From NCBI GenBank assembly GCA_023374025.1, contig SIJG01000059.1, forward strand, positions 703,620-767,619: a stretch of 64,000 nucleotides of DNA. Reading direction: 5' to 3'. The notes under the pieces were generated by a model. The model ran no database searches. It worked only from the letters and a program-made list of their open reading frames with translations, and was not told the origin of the DNA. Position numbers and translations under genes: made by a program. Below, piece by piece: positions 25,329 through 37,969 of this stretch (positions are counted from its first letter, which is position 1; each line of letters begins with the position of its first letter). Origin of the DNA: Heterodera schachtii (Eukaryota; Nematoda; Chromadorea; Rhabditida; Heteroderidae).

Positions 25329-26482
25329 AATCGTTGAAAGTTATTATATTGTTTTATACTCGTTTGAATTTCTGTTTATGTAAAGACAAAAAGCGTCAAT
25401 TAAGATGTAAAATAGAAAAATGAAATGAATTGGGAGGGATAGTGAAGGACACCCATTGGATGAGGCAATGAATGCCCAATGGTGTACTGAGTGCTTGCAC
25501 CAGGAACAGCGTCGTTTTATCTTCATTTTAAGAGTGTAGTAAGAGCGATACACAGTAAAGATAAAGAGAAGAGTTAGAATGAGGGAGAGAGAAAAAGAAA
25601 AAGAACAGCAATAGAAAGAAAAGAGAGATAGTGCGAGGGGGGGGGGGGGGCAGTAGAAAGGGAGGCAGAAAAACGCAGGCAAACAGAGATACAAAGAGTG
25701 AAACTTTGGCCAATCGGATGATATGATGGACAATAGAATTGTTGATGCATTTATTTGTTAAACAGAAAAATTTTGTATTTAAAAGTTTGTATTTCTTTAA
25801 ATTTAACTAAATTTTTTTCTTGTTTTATTTTTAACAGATATAAATTTCGTTTTGCTCCTTGAATTTTCTTTGTTTTAGATGAATTATTCTCGTGTTGTTG
25901 ACATTCTTTAAGCTTTGTAATTCATGAAGACATTTAACTTTTTTTAAACTATTTACATAATTATTTATGTTTTTCATTTCCCATGCTGACTGACCTGAGT
26001 TTCATTATGCCTTGAAAAAATTCAAATTAAATAATTAATTCATTACTAGATTTTTTATCATTTGCACATTTATTTTGGATTTTGGGTTGTAATAAAATTA
26101 ATAAAAACTATTATAAAATATTAATTTAAAATTTAAAATTGCTTTTCTATAAAATATTTGTTAAAAGTAATTTGATACAATTTTTTTTGTAAATGTTGTT
26201 TAAAATGAGTTTACTTATTTTTGAATCAATTAATTGACAAATGCTAAATATTTGTTGTTGCTTTTTAATTGAACATTATTTTGTAACTAAATAAATTATT
26301 GCTTTTTTTATTGTTTAATTTGATATCTTTTAATAAATTATTTAATTTTTTTTCTTTTCATCTTGACCACTTCTCCCACAAGTCTCAGAAAAATTTCGAA
26401 AACACCAATTCTTAAATTTGTTTTTTTTAAAGCAAAGTTATGTTTTTTATAATATTCTGACGACTTAATCATTTATAAAACA
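25329..26482 (+). repeat. Local duplication, copy 2 (long form with purine-rich middle)
   Basis: Counterpart of 24,651-25,290. Between AAAATAGAAAAA (~25,420) and the AAAGAGT junction (~25,700) and on to ~25,900 it carries extra sequence, including a GC-richer stretch and the purine tract. Open frames on the minus strand here are the mirror of that purine tract and are not called as genes. Confidence 0.75.
25556..25700 (+). repeat. Purine-rich tract with poly-G run
   Basis: About 145 bp almost purely A/G on the plus strand (GAGAGAGAAAAAGAAAAAG-type) with a G homopolymer of about 14 bases at 25,637-25,650. Mirror-repeat purine tracts and poly-G can form triplex or quadruplex structures, but no function is shown. 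Confidence 0.8.
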
Positions 26483-29400
26483 AATAAATAATTTGTTTTA
26501 CAATAATAATTGCCAATTATTTAAATTATTATACGTCAAATAAATTCATTTTTATATTTTATATTTTTCGATTGCACCCCATTTTTTGTTTTAGGCTGTT
26601 GACATTTATTTTTATATATTAGCATTTTTCAATTTTATTTTAGCTTCGTATTTATTAAGCCCTTTTGCCGAATAAATTTGAAACATTTTTTGCAGATCAT
26701 AAATTGCCAATTTATATTAATATTCAACAAAATTATAATTATGTAACTACATCACATTTTAACTTTATTTATTATATTAGTTTATTAATCTAATCTTTAA
26801 AATAGTCAATAATAATGCTTATTATATCTAAATTTTAAATAAATAAAAAAATTATTTTTTCCAATATTTTATTTAATTTACAGGGTTTTGAGTTTTCAAT
26901 TTGTTTTCTCTTGTTGAGCACTTTTTATTTCCATTGAACCCTTTTATTTTTATTTCATTTTATTTTTCTGAAACTGGCAATAGTTTTATTATAATTATTA
27001 AATTAAAATACAAAAAATTATGTTTCTTTTTTATTTTATTATTTGAATTTATGGATTAGGTACATAATTACTTTTTTTAAATTAGATCGCTTAAATTTTT
27101 AGGCACAATGAGGACTGATTTAAAAATTTTTTCGTATATTATTTAAGTTCAGTCGAACATTCTATTGGCTAAAAACAATTTAGATAAATTTAATTTATTG
27201 AGTAATTTCATTTCATTTTTCTTTTTTATAGTTCAGATATTAATTTTCTTTTATGGGAAAATTAGGTTACTTCCATATTAATATATTTTTTAGATTTTCA
27301 TAAGAATATATATGTAATGAAATTTGTTTTTTAATATTAATTAAATAATCTTTCATGTGCTATATTGCAGATTCGGTGCAAAAACCTTTGACGATTAATT
27401 TTGTCTAAATATTAGTTAAATCAATATGTATAAGTTTCTTAGTTAAAAATCTATATTCATTTTATCGGCATCATAATTCGGGTTTTCACTGCGTAAGTTG
27501 TTTAATATTTCTTACACTATATTGTTTTTATATTCTTTATCATAAAGCATATTAGATCGTTTAGTTTAGATATAATTTATGGTTCTTAGTGAGTTGAAAA
27601 TCCAGCAAATGATAATTGATTGCATCCAAGTTTTATTTAACTTAATATTATTTCAAACCAAAAACTAATAATTTTTATGATTAATTAAGAAAATATTTAA
27701 TTATTTTATTTTTTAATTATGTTTTAGTTATTTAAATATATAATTATTTCTCCGTGTTTCTTGCACTCTGAGGAACGAATTGTTAAATATTCGCTATTTA
27801 AATTAACTTAATGAATAATCTTCTTTAGTATAGTTTTTTATTTATTTATGAAGGTTTTGCCCCTGCTGAGTTCTGCTTATTTCATTATTTATTTTGGTTT
27901 GTATGAATTATTTTATTTATGTTGCGCTAAATCACTTTTTTTTTGCTCCGTATTTCTTGTACACTGATTTGTGAAGTATGAAATTGTGGACCTTTGATAC
28001 TGTTAATTTAATATATCAGCTTTTTTGTATAGTTTTTCATTTGATTTTGTTTTTATTAATTATTGCTAAACTTCTTCTTTTTTTCTTTTATTTTTCGGGA
28101 TTTTTTGATTATTTTATTTACTATACTGTATAATTTTCTGGTCATGATCACAGTGATTTATCAAAAAAGAGATTTTTTTTTTGTTATTTTTCATCAATAA
28201 TATTTTCTATAATCTTATATTAATTATGTTTAATTTTGATCATTTTCTTATTTCCTATTATTCAATAAAAAATTTTGTTTTTTGATTTGATAAAATAACA
28301 TTATTTTAATGCATTTTAAAGTATATAAGTGTGTCAATTCATTATTTTTCTCAGTGAACGGATTTCTTTTTTAGTGGGATGATTTTTTACAAACATTTTA
28401 ATGAACTAGGTCATATGAGCAATTTAAAAATCTTTAATTATTTAGACAATTATAGTATTATATTCAGCTTAATTTTCATGCCTTTTTACTTATTTTTTGC
28501 TCAATTTATTTAAAATTAATTTTTTATTTGGAAAAATAAAAAGTTATATTACTCTTAATACTAATTAATTTCAAATTAATTCTTTTCAAAAACAATTTTC
28601 ACAAGCATCTTGCATCAATTTCATGATTCTTTTAATTGTCGTCTTAAATTATTTTCAAATTATAAAATAAATACAAAGCCTGTTTGTTCATGGTATTTTT
28701 TTATTGAAACAGAAAATAACAGGTTTTTGTAAATAAAATTACAATTATTTGAACAGGAATTTATTTAAATAACATAAATAAATGATTGTTTTAATTATTG
28801 ATTGTTAACCCATCCTTTTAATTAATTTTTGTTTAAAATTATTATTAAAATTAAAAAAAGTATTTATTTACGTATTTAAACGCTTTGGAATTATTTAGAA
28901 AAATTATATGTTTTTTTCATAGGTTTTCGTCACAAATTCCAATTTGTCGGCGTTGGTATTTTATCATACATTTCTTTTCTTTTTTATCATTTATTTCTTG
29001 TAATTTGTCTTTAGTTAATAAAATTGTTTGCTGCTCTTAAAAATTTTGACCTTTTTATATTTATTGTGTGATTTTTCGTAAATTAATTTTTATTTATATT
29101 ATATCTATTTTCTGATAATATTTTATATATTCAAAATATATAATTGCATATTTTTAATGAAAAAATAACTTCTAATTAATGAATTCAAACTCTTGTTCAC
29201 CAAAGTGTTCATTTTTTCATTAACAAAACGCTATTTAATCGCAATTTTCATCAAAAGAATCTTTTATAAGCGGCCGAATTAAAATATGGAAAAATTAAAT
29301 TTTTAAAATTTTCACGTCATGCCGCTTTTTCCTGTACGCGTGTCGTAGTTTTTTACTATTTTTTCTATTAATTTGTTCTCTATCGGTAGTTAGTTTAATT

Positions 29401-29724
29401 ATGTTTCGAAATTTATAAGATATTTTATTGCAAGCTACAGAAGATTTGCCATCATTGAAAATTTTTCATTTGTTATCAAATTTCCTTTCTTTAATTTTTA
29501 AATTTAATTAATCGTACTTAAAACTTTGGGAAAAAGCGATGTATATTTATTAATTTTTTTTAATCTTTATACAATTTTTCTATTTTCCACGTTAAAATTC
29601 TCATCTCATCACTAATTCATGCATCGTCATCATCGAAACGTTGGTTTATTGCTTTTTAAATTCGTATTGATTGGAATTATTATAAAAATATTTATTTATA
29701 TTAAAATTTTTAATTGTTTATTTT
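26483..29724. other. AT-rich desert
   Basis: Nothing supportable as a gene, RNA or bounded element on either strand. Confidence 0.55.
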
Positions 29725-29865
29725 CATTTCTCCGGGAGAACAGACGATCCAAATTGCTATTTCGAATAATTATTTTTAAAGTTGCATTTCTAATATTAAT
29801 TTATATATTAAAAAAATAAATTCTTTGGTTCGTCTTAAGAATAGAAAATTTCTTAATGTTTGCTA
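29725..29865 (+). repeat. Dispersed repeat, copy 1 (pairs with 33,665-33,785)
   Basis: Shares GATCCAAAT...ATTTCGA...AAGTTGCATT...GTTCGTCTTAAGAA blocks in order with 33,665-33,785. An overlapping 66-codon frame at 29,619-29,819 is not supported as a gene. Confidence 0.6.
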
Positions 29866-31659
29866 ATCACTTTTTATAATATGATTTATTTTTCGTTTAA
29901 TTTGTCATTTATTACTTTTTAAAGAATATTTTTCTATTTAAATTTTAAGTGATTTATATTTATTCTTAGCTTCTTTAAACATAAATTTATTTTAAATTTA
30001 AAATTTTTTAATAACTGGATTAGAACGAATGTTCATTAACGAGTGCTTGTCTTTGTTTTTGGAGTTTTTTGTAATATAGTCATTAGATATTTTTATTTAT
30101 ATGGAATTATTTTCTTGCATTTTAAATTTCTTAAGATAAAAGAATTATTATCAATTTAATCTTTAAAAAAATTCAGATGTTTATTTTCATTACAAAAATG
30201 CAATAAAAATCAAAAATACACCCCTAAGAATCGACTTGAAAATTTTTTAGGAAATACACCCCTAAGAATTGAAAAAAATGTTCACAATAATCCTCAAAAT
30301 TCTATTATTTTTTCTTCATAATAATTTTTGGTTTAAAAAATTATTTTTATCGAAAACAACTTTAAAACAATTGAAATATGGGCAAAATAACTTTTTTGGT
30401 TAATTTTTACGTGTTTTGCTACCTAAAAGCTTTAATAAAAAAAATGTTTTTTGCCTCTTTTAGTGCCTATTCGAGGATTTTTGTGCCTATTTAATGCCTA
30501 TTTTGCGATTTTTTCTGCCTATTTAGGTGCCTATCTCGCGATTTTTTGTGCCTAAAAATCCCATCCCTAATAATCATGCTCGATGACTCTCTTTTGCATC
30601 CAGAATTGTCTTTTTCAAAGGGCAAAAATTATATTTAAGATAATTATATAAAATATTTTAATAATTTCATTTAAATTTATTAATTTTGATATATTAAGCA
30701 TAGAAAACATATATTAATTTGCGTACTATTTTATAATATATATTTTTTAAATTCGCTAGATTTTATTTATACAATCAACTTTTTGTGATATATTATTTTT
30801 TATATTAATTATTTTAAGAATCTCAGATTAACAATGCTAAACTTTCGTTCTTTTTGATGAAGTACAGATGTAGTCATAAAAAATTTTAATTAAATTTTTT
30901 TAAAAGCTTTTCTTTAATTAAAGTGATTGTATTTCATATTTATTAAAATTAAAATTTCACTCATGAAGCTCTGTAGTGTTTCAGTTTCTTCTGCTTCCCA
31001 ACTTATATATTCTTAATATCTTGTTTTCCTTGTTACATTATTCTTTTTTAATAATTATTTTTAATTTCTTATAACATTTATTTTTGATATAATTTTTATT
31101 TATTCCATTTCTATAATTGAGTATAAAATAATTTTATTATTTAGAATAATTGGTGTCATTTAATAATCGGAATTTTTGAATTTATGTTTTTAATTTTTTT
31201 AAATATGTTATTCTACTGTTAGAAAGGAAGAAGATAAGCTTATATTTATTTTGTAAAAATAAAATTTTCAACAATTATAGTGTCTTTTCATATTTTTTCA
31301 AATTGATGAGATCTCGCGTATGTATTACGGTGACTTAAATCGGTTGCAACAATTATTAAATGCGTTTTCAGTTTTTATATTTTTATTTGAATTATTTTAT
31401 TTATAACGAGAGATAGGTGATTAATGTTATTTACTTATAATAATATCTTTTAATTGTGCTAATTGATTTAAGCAATTTACTATATTGGTTTGAAAATTTT
31501 AATGCTTGTTTAATTTAATTTTTTTTGTCTCTCAATGAATTTCTTTTTTTTTCGATCATCAGGCGCCTCAATAGCGAGCTGTCTTTACCCAAACGGTCCT
31601 CTTTAGGGCCATGAAGACAGAAGAACTATTTACATTTCAAAATAATTTTATTTGAGAAT
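29866..31659. other. AT-rich desert around the hAT fragment
   Basis: Apart from the MITE fragment at 30,185-30,569 nothing is identifiable. Near 31,575-31,622 a GC-richer patch contains the inverted heptamers CTGTCTT and AAGACAG about 22 nt apart. This may be a remnant of an element. Confidence 0.5.
30185..30569 (+). mobile_element. Truncated hAT-like MITE fragment (right end only)
   Basis: Contains tandem ACACCCCTAAGAAT motifs and ends CCCATCCCTA, a TAGGGATGGG-type terminus when reversed. It is related to the 3655-4102 element (shared ACACCC[C/T]TAAGAATCG and terminal ATCCCTAAT). No matching left end is visible upstream. Confidence 0.6.
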
Positions 31660-32335
31660 ATATATGCTTTTAAAGTATAAATAAATTTGTATAGTTTTAT
31701 TTTTATAAAAATCTTTAAAGGCTTCAAATTGCGAAATAAATTTCTTTATTTAAATTTAGATTTTTATTACACTTCTTTTGTTTTATTTTCCTGTATTGGA
31801 GAAAGATGGAACAAAACATAAATTTATTAGGATATGTTATGATTAATATATTAAATCTTATAATTTAGTCACAAATTTGTGTTTTTCTATATTTTGTACG
31901 ATTTATTTTTTTTATTAAAATGTGTTATTATAAGAACAATATAAACTGAATTATGTTCTTTCTTATTAAATAATTTTTATCGGTTTTTTAAATGTGCTTT
32001 CGGTGCAAAAATTACGAAAATTCAAATTTTCATTCATCTTGATAATTTCTGGTTGATAGTATTTAAAGTATTTTTTTATGGTGATATATTTTATTTGATC
32101 AACTTTCTCTGTTATTTTTATTATTTAAATCAAAATATTTTTATAAATTAAAATTATTATTTAAAAAAATTCCACGTCAAGGCTCCATTGCGGGGCCATT
32201 TCTTCTTTTTCTTAGGTTGGGTATTTGTAGGTATGTTATAATAGATTATTTTTATAATACAATAACTGGGCATATTTGGAATTATTTTTATTATTATATT
32301 TTGTACTCGTTTGTATAGGAAACCTAAGAAAACTA
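31660..32335 (+). repeat. Diverged duplication, copy 1 (of 32,886-33,440)
   Basis: Shared ordered blocks: ATATGCTTTTAAAGTATAAA, TTTGTATAGTTTTATTTT, CGAAATAAATTTCTTTAT, CCACGTCAA, TTTTGTAGGTA-type, ATAGATTATTTTTATAAT, and GGGCATATTTGGAA. Confidence 0.65.
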
Positions 32336-32885
32336 TAAAATTGAAGAATAATATTTCATTGTGTGGACTTTGAATTATTCTGCTTGTACTTATCAGCCTG
32401 TTTAAATTTTTATATTACTATTTTTAATTTTATTTTATAATTCAAAATAATTTATAAATCTCGACCAAGTCAAACTCAAATTTTGCTCTGCATTTATCAT
32501 AGTGCTAATTAGTTAGTTATATTAATGCAACGTCATCATCTCTACATCTTTAAAGAAAAATATTTTTTCTTTTTTTTTTTTTGTTAATCTTGAGGTTTTT
32601 ATGTAAGTAAGTGTTTGAGATTATGAACCATTCAATCTATTTTTTTGCTGATTGTTTAAATTTGATTATTTTTAGGTAGCGGAATAAAAAAATATAAAAC
32701 TGCCGAATAAATTCATGGCCAAAACCTTTAGTTTAAAACTCCTTGTACCAGTGCACCTTTTCCTTCTTCCTCGATGAGTAAGGTTTTGTATTGTTTTATG
32801 TAATTAAATAATGTTTGTTTTTTTATTTAGAGATGATTATTTTCTTTACAGAAAAAGCTAGTTAAATTTAAAAAGAAATTTTTTT

Positions 32886-33440
32886 TTTACAATATATGCT
32901 TTAAAGGTATAAATGTATTTGTATAGTTTCATTTTCATAAATTCTTTTAAAAGATTCAAATTTCGAAATAAATTTCTTTATCTAGATATATATTAAAGTT
33001 TAAATTATGTCGATATGTTATGATTAATATAATTAAAAACCTATAATCTATTCACTATTATGGGTTAATTATTACTTCGATATTTTGTACAATTTAAGTC
33101 TTTAATTCAAATTTGTTATTATAAAAATAAAAAAATTCAGTTTAAAAAATTATAATTTGCTCTTTTTATATTTTAAAATAATTGTATTTGTTTTTTGATA
33201 ATTTCTAATCGAAAGTTTAAAATATTATTTTATGATCTACTCGTTCGGTCATTTTTCTTCTTACTAAGTATGGGAGTAGGTATGTTTATAATAGATTTCC
33301 ACGTCAAAGCGATTTATTTTAGGCTGACGTCGTTTCTTGTTTTTCGAAATCCATTTTTTGTAGGTACGTTCGAATATTATTATAGATTATTTTTTATAAT
33401 CTAATAATTGGGTATTTTTGGAATAATTTTTTATTTATTT
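32886..33440 (+). repeat. Diverged duplication, copy 2 (of 31,660-32,335)
   Basis: Counterpart about 1.2 kb downstream with the same block order, including TTCCACGTCAA and GGGTATTTTTGGAAT. The 69-codon frame at 33,195-33,404 lies inside and is not preserved in copy 1, so it is not called. Confidence 0.65.
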
Positions 33441-34540
33441 TGTCTTAAGTTTTTCATTTTATAAAAAATGTGTTTATTTAAACGTTGAATTAGCTAAAAA
33501 ATTTTAAAAAGGCTTATTGTAAATTTATACCTTTAAGGATGTGTATGGCAATTTTTCCAAAATTGTTTTGCATTTCAAATTGAATTTAAGGTTTTTCGTT
33601 TGTATTGTGAAAAATTTAGTAGCAATATTATAAATTATATTAATGTTTTTTAATGTATATTTCCACATTTTTCCGAAAGAACAATAACGATCCAAATCAT
33701 TATTTCGATTATTTTTTTAAGTTGCATTGCAAAATAGTTTCTTTCGTTCGTCTTAAGAACAGGAATTTTCTTAATTTTTGAAAAAAATCAAGTTTTTAGA
33801 ATACATTTTTAATTTTAAGTGTATTTTGTAATTTAGGCATTTTTTAACAAAATGATGATGATAATTTTTAAATCATTAAAACAATTTTTCTCGCTGAGAC
33901 TCCACTTCTTTTTATCTTCTGGTCTAAATTATCCACTTTTGTCTTTACATGAGAAATTTTGATAATTAAGAGTTTAGTTTATTTAAAAAAATATTATATG
34001 CATATTGAATTAATTGTTTATATGTTTTAAATAACACCGACAACATTTGAATTTTTCTTTGTTTATTTTGTGGAGTATTGAGCGAGTTTTGTGGTCCTTT
34101 ATATTATACAATAATCTTAAATTAAATCAACGGTCAATTGTATGTTTTTAGTTTATTTTGTTGTTATAAATATAAACAATTTATTTTACAAATTTACTCA
34201 TTTTCAACAATTTCTTGTGCTAAAGAGAACAACATGGATCATCAATAGTTCAAGTGATTAATAACCATTTTAGGTTATTTAATTGATTATTTCTTACGGA
34301 GGTTTCTTATTTAATTTTTATGAATTGTTAAATTAGTTGCATTTATTCAAATTGAATCAAAATGCTTGCTTTCTCTTGTTTTGTTTCCTCCATCCCATCA
34401 TGCGAATTGAGCTTGAATTGAAGTTTGTTTGTATGAAAATAGTTAAGAAAAAAAATCCGAAAAATTTAAATCAGCTACATTTTAATATTTATTTTTTGTT
34501 TCCTTATATAAATTCTTTTAAATTTACAATATTTGGTAAA
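33441..34540. other. AT-rich desert with one dispersed repeat
   Basis: Contains the second copy (33,665-33,785) of the 29,725 repeat. Nothing else is identifiable. The 71-codon frame at 34,337-34,552 is not supported. Confidence 0.5.
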
Positions 34541-35470
34541 TATCCATCATAGGTCCTAGACTCAAAATTGCATAAAAACACTTTTATAGGTTTTCTTAGG
34601 TGCTGAAAACGCCTAAACCGTCAAAAAAACTGCGCGGCAAAGCGTTTAAACCGGTTTTTGAACCGGTTTAAAACTCGAAAATTTGAGTGAAAAGGGAGGC
34701 ACCTGACCTTTTAAAACGGTCTAAATCACACAAATTTGATATCATTCGAAAGCTCTTGATGAGCTAAGTCTAAAAATCAAGGTATAAACTCGAAACAATG
34801 CCATCTATGCACTGGGACAACTGAGTCCCAGTAAAAATGGACACTTCAGTACCAAAAAATAATAAACGGGAAATAACAATTTAAAAGCAAAATTTCGCAA
34901 AAGGGAGCATGCGAAGACGGAGCAAGTAGTGGGGCGAGACGGAGGGCGGAGGAAAAAGTCTGACGAGCGCCACAGGCGGTTGACTGCGGGGGCCCGAAGG
35001 GCCCCCGCCAATCAGTCAACCGCCTGCGGATCACGCGCGGACTTCTTCCGTAGCCCGTAGTCTCGCCCCACCTACTGGCCGCCGTAGTCGAGTGTGCGGC
35101 GGTTTTTTAGCGCAATAAGCTAAATTAAACTTTTATATTTGACGTTCTTTTCTCTTTTTCTGACTACTTGTTTAAAAATAGTTTTAACGATTTTGAGGAC
35201 CCATAACATGCGTCGGTTCGACTTCATTCCCTGATTTTTAGACTTAGCTCGGTAAGAGCTTTCGAATGATACCAAATTTATTCAAAAAATTTTATTTAAA
35301 ATTGATTTTTGGCTGATTTTTGAGGCAAATTTTCGTGATTTAAACTGGTTCAAAAACCGGTTTAAACGTTTTGCCGCGCTGTTTTTTTGACGGTTTAGGC
35401 GTTTTCAGCACCTAAGAAAACCTATAAAAGTGTTTTTATGCGATTTTGAGTCTGGGACCTATGATGGATA
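34541..35470. mobile_element. Foldback element with ~250-bp arms and GC-rich central hairpin
   Basis: Left arm 34,541-34,800 and right arm 35,225-35,470 are inverted copies, starting TATCCATCATAGGTCC and ending GGACCTATGATGGATA. Shared interior blocks include AACCGGTTTAAA, TTTTTTTGACGGTTTAGGCG, and TCATTCGAAAGCTCTT. The GC-rich centre (34,910-35,105) holds a perfect 10-bp stem with a GAA loop (34,986-35,008), nested in a second stem CAGGCGGTTGACT / AGTCAACCGCCTG. A sub-motif (CAACTGAGTCCCAG and TGGACACTTCAGTACCA at 34,819-34,857) recurs in the neighbouring Helitrons. No transposase is present. A partial second copy is at 44,769-45,364. Confidence 0.8.
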
Positions 35471-37510
35471 TTTTCCCAATATTTCTTAATGGCCTTAGTT
35501 TTCGTTATTGTAAATTTTTTTCATATTTTTAAATCGATGTTGCAATTGTTCTAAAGAATAAAATTTTTATTATATATTTTTTGTTTTGAAAAAATATACT
35601 CCTAAATTAAATTATTTATATATATGTTATATAGGTAAGGGGTTTCGCTTCAAAAACTAATTTGAGTCGAACGGGAATAGGTACGGAGCTGAAATTTGGC
35701 ATGGGTATGTAGTCGGTTACGGCGCATCCGGGAAAAATACGGATTTTCCGATCCGGTGGCCAACTGAGTCCCAGCGGCTCGAAAACTGACTTTGCCCACA
35801 GTCTCAGTGTTACGAAATTTTTTGCTTTTGATTTTAGGGCTTAGAGGACCACAAAAGCGAAATGCCCCAACAATGACCTACAACATTGCCAGCAAAAATT
35901 TTTGATCAGACCAAAAGCCTGACCTGTAGGTTAGGCAACGTAAGAATCACTTTTTTTGGACACTTCAGTACCAGGCGAATAGCACGCCCGGGTTTGGTCT
36001 GAGCCAGGGGGCGCCAGCAGACTTATTGTAGAGCTCGATGAGCTCGATTTTTGAAAATTTTAAAATTTTGAAAATTTTCAAAAATTTTCGAGTTAGGCCT
36101 AAAATTCGGTTTTTCGGTTTTTGAATTTTATGATTTTTTAACGATTTTTCCAGGGAAAACGAAGACCACTTCCAAAACATCGTTTTTTGAGCTCTATCGA
36201 TTAGTGATGTTTTTAGAAAAATTTCGATTTTTTCCCGGAAATAGAAAAATTTTTTGGCCTAAGCGGGACATTTGAGTCCCGGGCCCATAACTCGTCGGGG
36301 GTTGGTTTTAGCCAAAAATTGCCTTAGGACAAAATTGTAGAGCTTTTAAAGTTCTATCGAATGGTTTACTAAATGTTCGGAAATTTTCAAAATTTCGAGC
36401 TAGGCCCCCTAGAAATTTTTGAAAATTTTTTTTGGGTTGAAAAGGGGGGTGAAAAATTTTTTTCTGTGGTATTTTGAGATGCTGATTACGAATATGACCT
36501 TTGTTTTTCGTTTCATAATTTTTAGAATTTTTTAAAAATTCGAAATTTTTTTTCAATTTTTTGACCCTCGGGATTTTGGGGTAAATTTTGAAAATTCATT
36601 GCTCATTTCAATGTGGGGCTATTTTCATGGAATAAAGCTTTAAAAATAGAGAAAAATAAGTAGAATTTTATGTGATAAATTAGGAATTTGAATCTCTAAA
36701 AAGAAAAAAGTTATTCCAGAATTTCTGGAAAAATTCGATTTTTCAGAAAAAATTTCATAACCCCTTTCTGAAAAGACATTCTGTAAAATTAAAATACTAC
36801 AAAAATCCGCAATTTTTTGCTCTATAAGATAAAATTTATTTTAGATTTTTATCACATTTTTAAAAATTGTTATAAAAATAAAAGTCATTTTGGGATTCGG
36901 GACCAAAGGGGGGGTGACCAGGATTTTTGAGTGGAAAAATTTTTTCACCGAAAATATTCCAAAAATATGTCTTTTGGGCCAATTTAGGACGCTGATCACG
37001 AATACGTGATCAGTTTTTACTTCTGACATACTTAAGACCTCAGAATCCCTGTGTGATTGGGGATTCTGGGTCATCATTTTTTTGGGAGGGGGGAAAGTTC
37101 GAAGCCGGGCGGTGTATATTATTTTTCTATATATTATTAGCTTATTTTTACATGTTTTTAATTAATTTAAAATAGTTTGATTTATAAATTAATAAAAAAA
37201 TAATTTAAAATTTAAATAAAAATTTTTGATAAATGATTTGTATTAAAATTAATTATTTATTTGTTATAATTAATTAAATATTCTTTGTTTGATTTATGTT
37301 TAATTTTTTTGATGAATAAAAGTTTTATTTAATTTGACTTTTCAACAAATAAATTCCTTTCAATTTCAATAAATTTTTCATATTATACATTTAAAAGTTT
37401 ATTTTAATAATGAAAAGGATTATTATTTAATTTTTAAAATTTTTTAATGCATCCAATTTTTACTCTTATATTTAATAAAACAATTCTCTTATTTATTCAT
37501 TTAAACCATG

Positions 37511-37794
37511 GTTGTACCTCTTCTAATCACCGTTGTACCTCTTCTTACCACTGTTGTACCTCTTCTAATCACTGTTGTACCTCTTTTAATCACTGTTGTA
37601 CCTCTTCTAATCACAGTTGCACCTTTTCTAATCACTGTTGCACCTTTTCTAATCACTGTTGATCCTCTTCTAATCACTGTTGAACCTTTTCTAATCACAG
37701 TTGCACCACTTCCCCCGTGGTTGTAACTCTTCCACCCGTGGTTGTACCTCTTTCCCCGTTGTTGTACCTCTTCCCCGTCGTTGTACCTCTTCCA
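37511..37794 (+). repeat. 21-bp minisatellite (~13 copies)
   Basis: Unit consensus GTTGTACCTCTTCTAATCACT, with later copies degenerating to GTTGTACCTCTTCCCCGTC. Because the period is seven codons, both strands stay open: the minus strand reads a degenerate RGTTVIR heptad (37,501-37,830) and the plus strand a PLLITVV-type heptad. This explains the overlapping frames without requiring a gene. Two degraded units are found in element 2 at 39,783-39,828. Confidence 0.9.
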
Positions 37795-37840
37795 TAAAAA
37801 CCGGCGCGGAGCACCGTATGAGCTCAACAAAATTTAAAAA

Positions 37841-37879
37841 ACGGGCGCGAAGCGCCCGTGTGAGGCCGCGAAGCGGCCT
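37841..37879 (+). other. Two perfect GAA-triloop hairpins
   Basis: ACGGGCGC-GAA-GCGCCCGT (37,841-37,859, 8-bp stem) and AGGCCGC-GAA-GCGGCCT (37,863-37,879, 7-bp stem) lie 3 nt apart. Both present the GCGAAGC core, known as an unusually stable DNA mini-hairpin. A decayed third stem (CGGCGC-GGA-GCACCG) lies at 37,802-37,816. Confidence 0.8.
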
Positions 37880-37954
37880 AAAAATCGCTGATAATTTTTT
37901 TTAATTCAAAATCTCTTCAAAACGCAAAAGCATATCTAGGTAGCGAAGCTCAAG

Positions 37955-37969
37955 AAGCGCGAAGCGCTT
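37955..37969 (+). terminator. Helitron 1 subterminal 3' hairpin
   Basis: AAGCGC-GAA-GCGCTT, a 6-bp stem ending 39 nt before the CTAG terminus. It is preceded by AGCGAAGCT (37,942-37,950), a smaller hairpin of the same type. A 3' hairpin is the presumed rolling-circle termination signal of Helitrons. Here it lies further from the end than the usual 10-15 nt. Confidence 0.65.

Noticed and set aside
37501..37830. 109-codon minus-strand heptapeptide-repeat frame
   Set aside because: Fully explained by a 21-bp minisatellite without stop codons; there is no start or flanking coding context.
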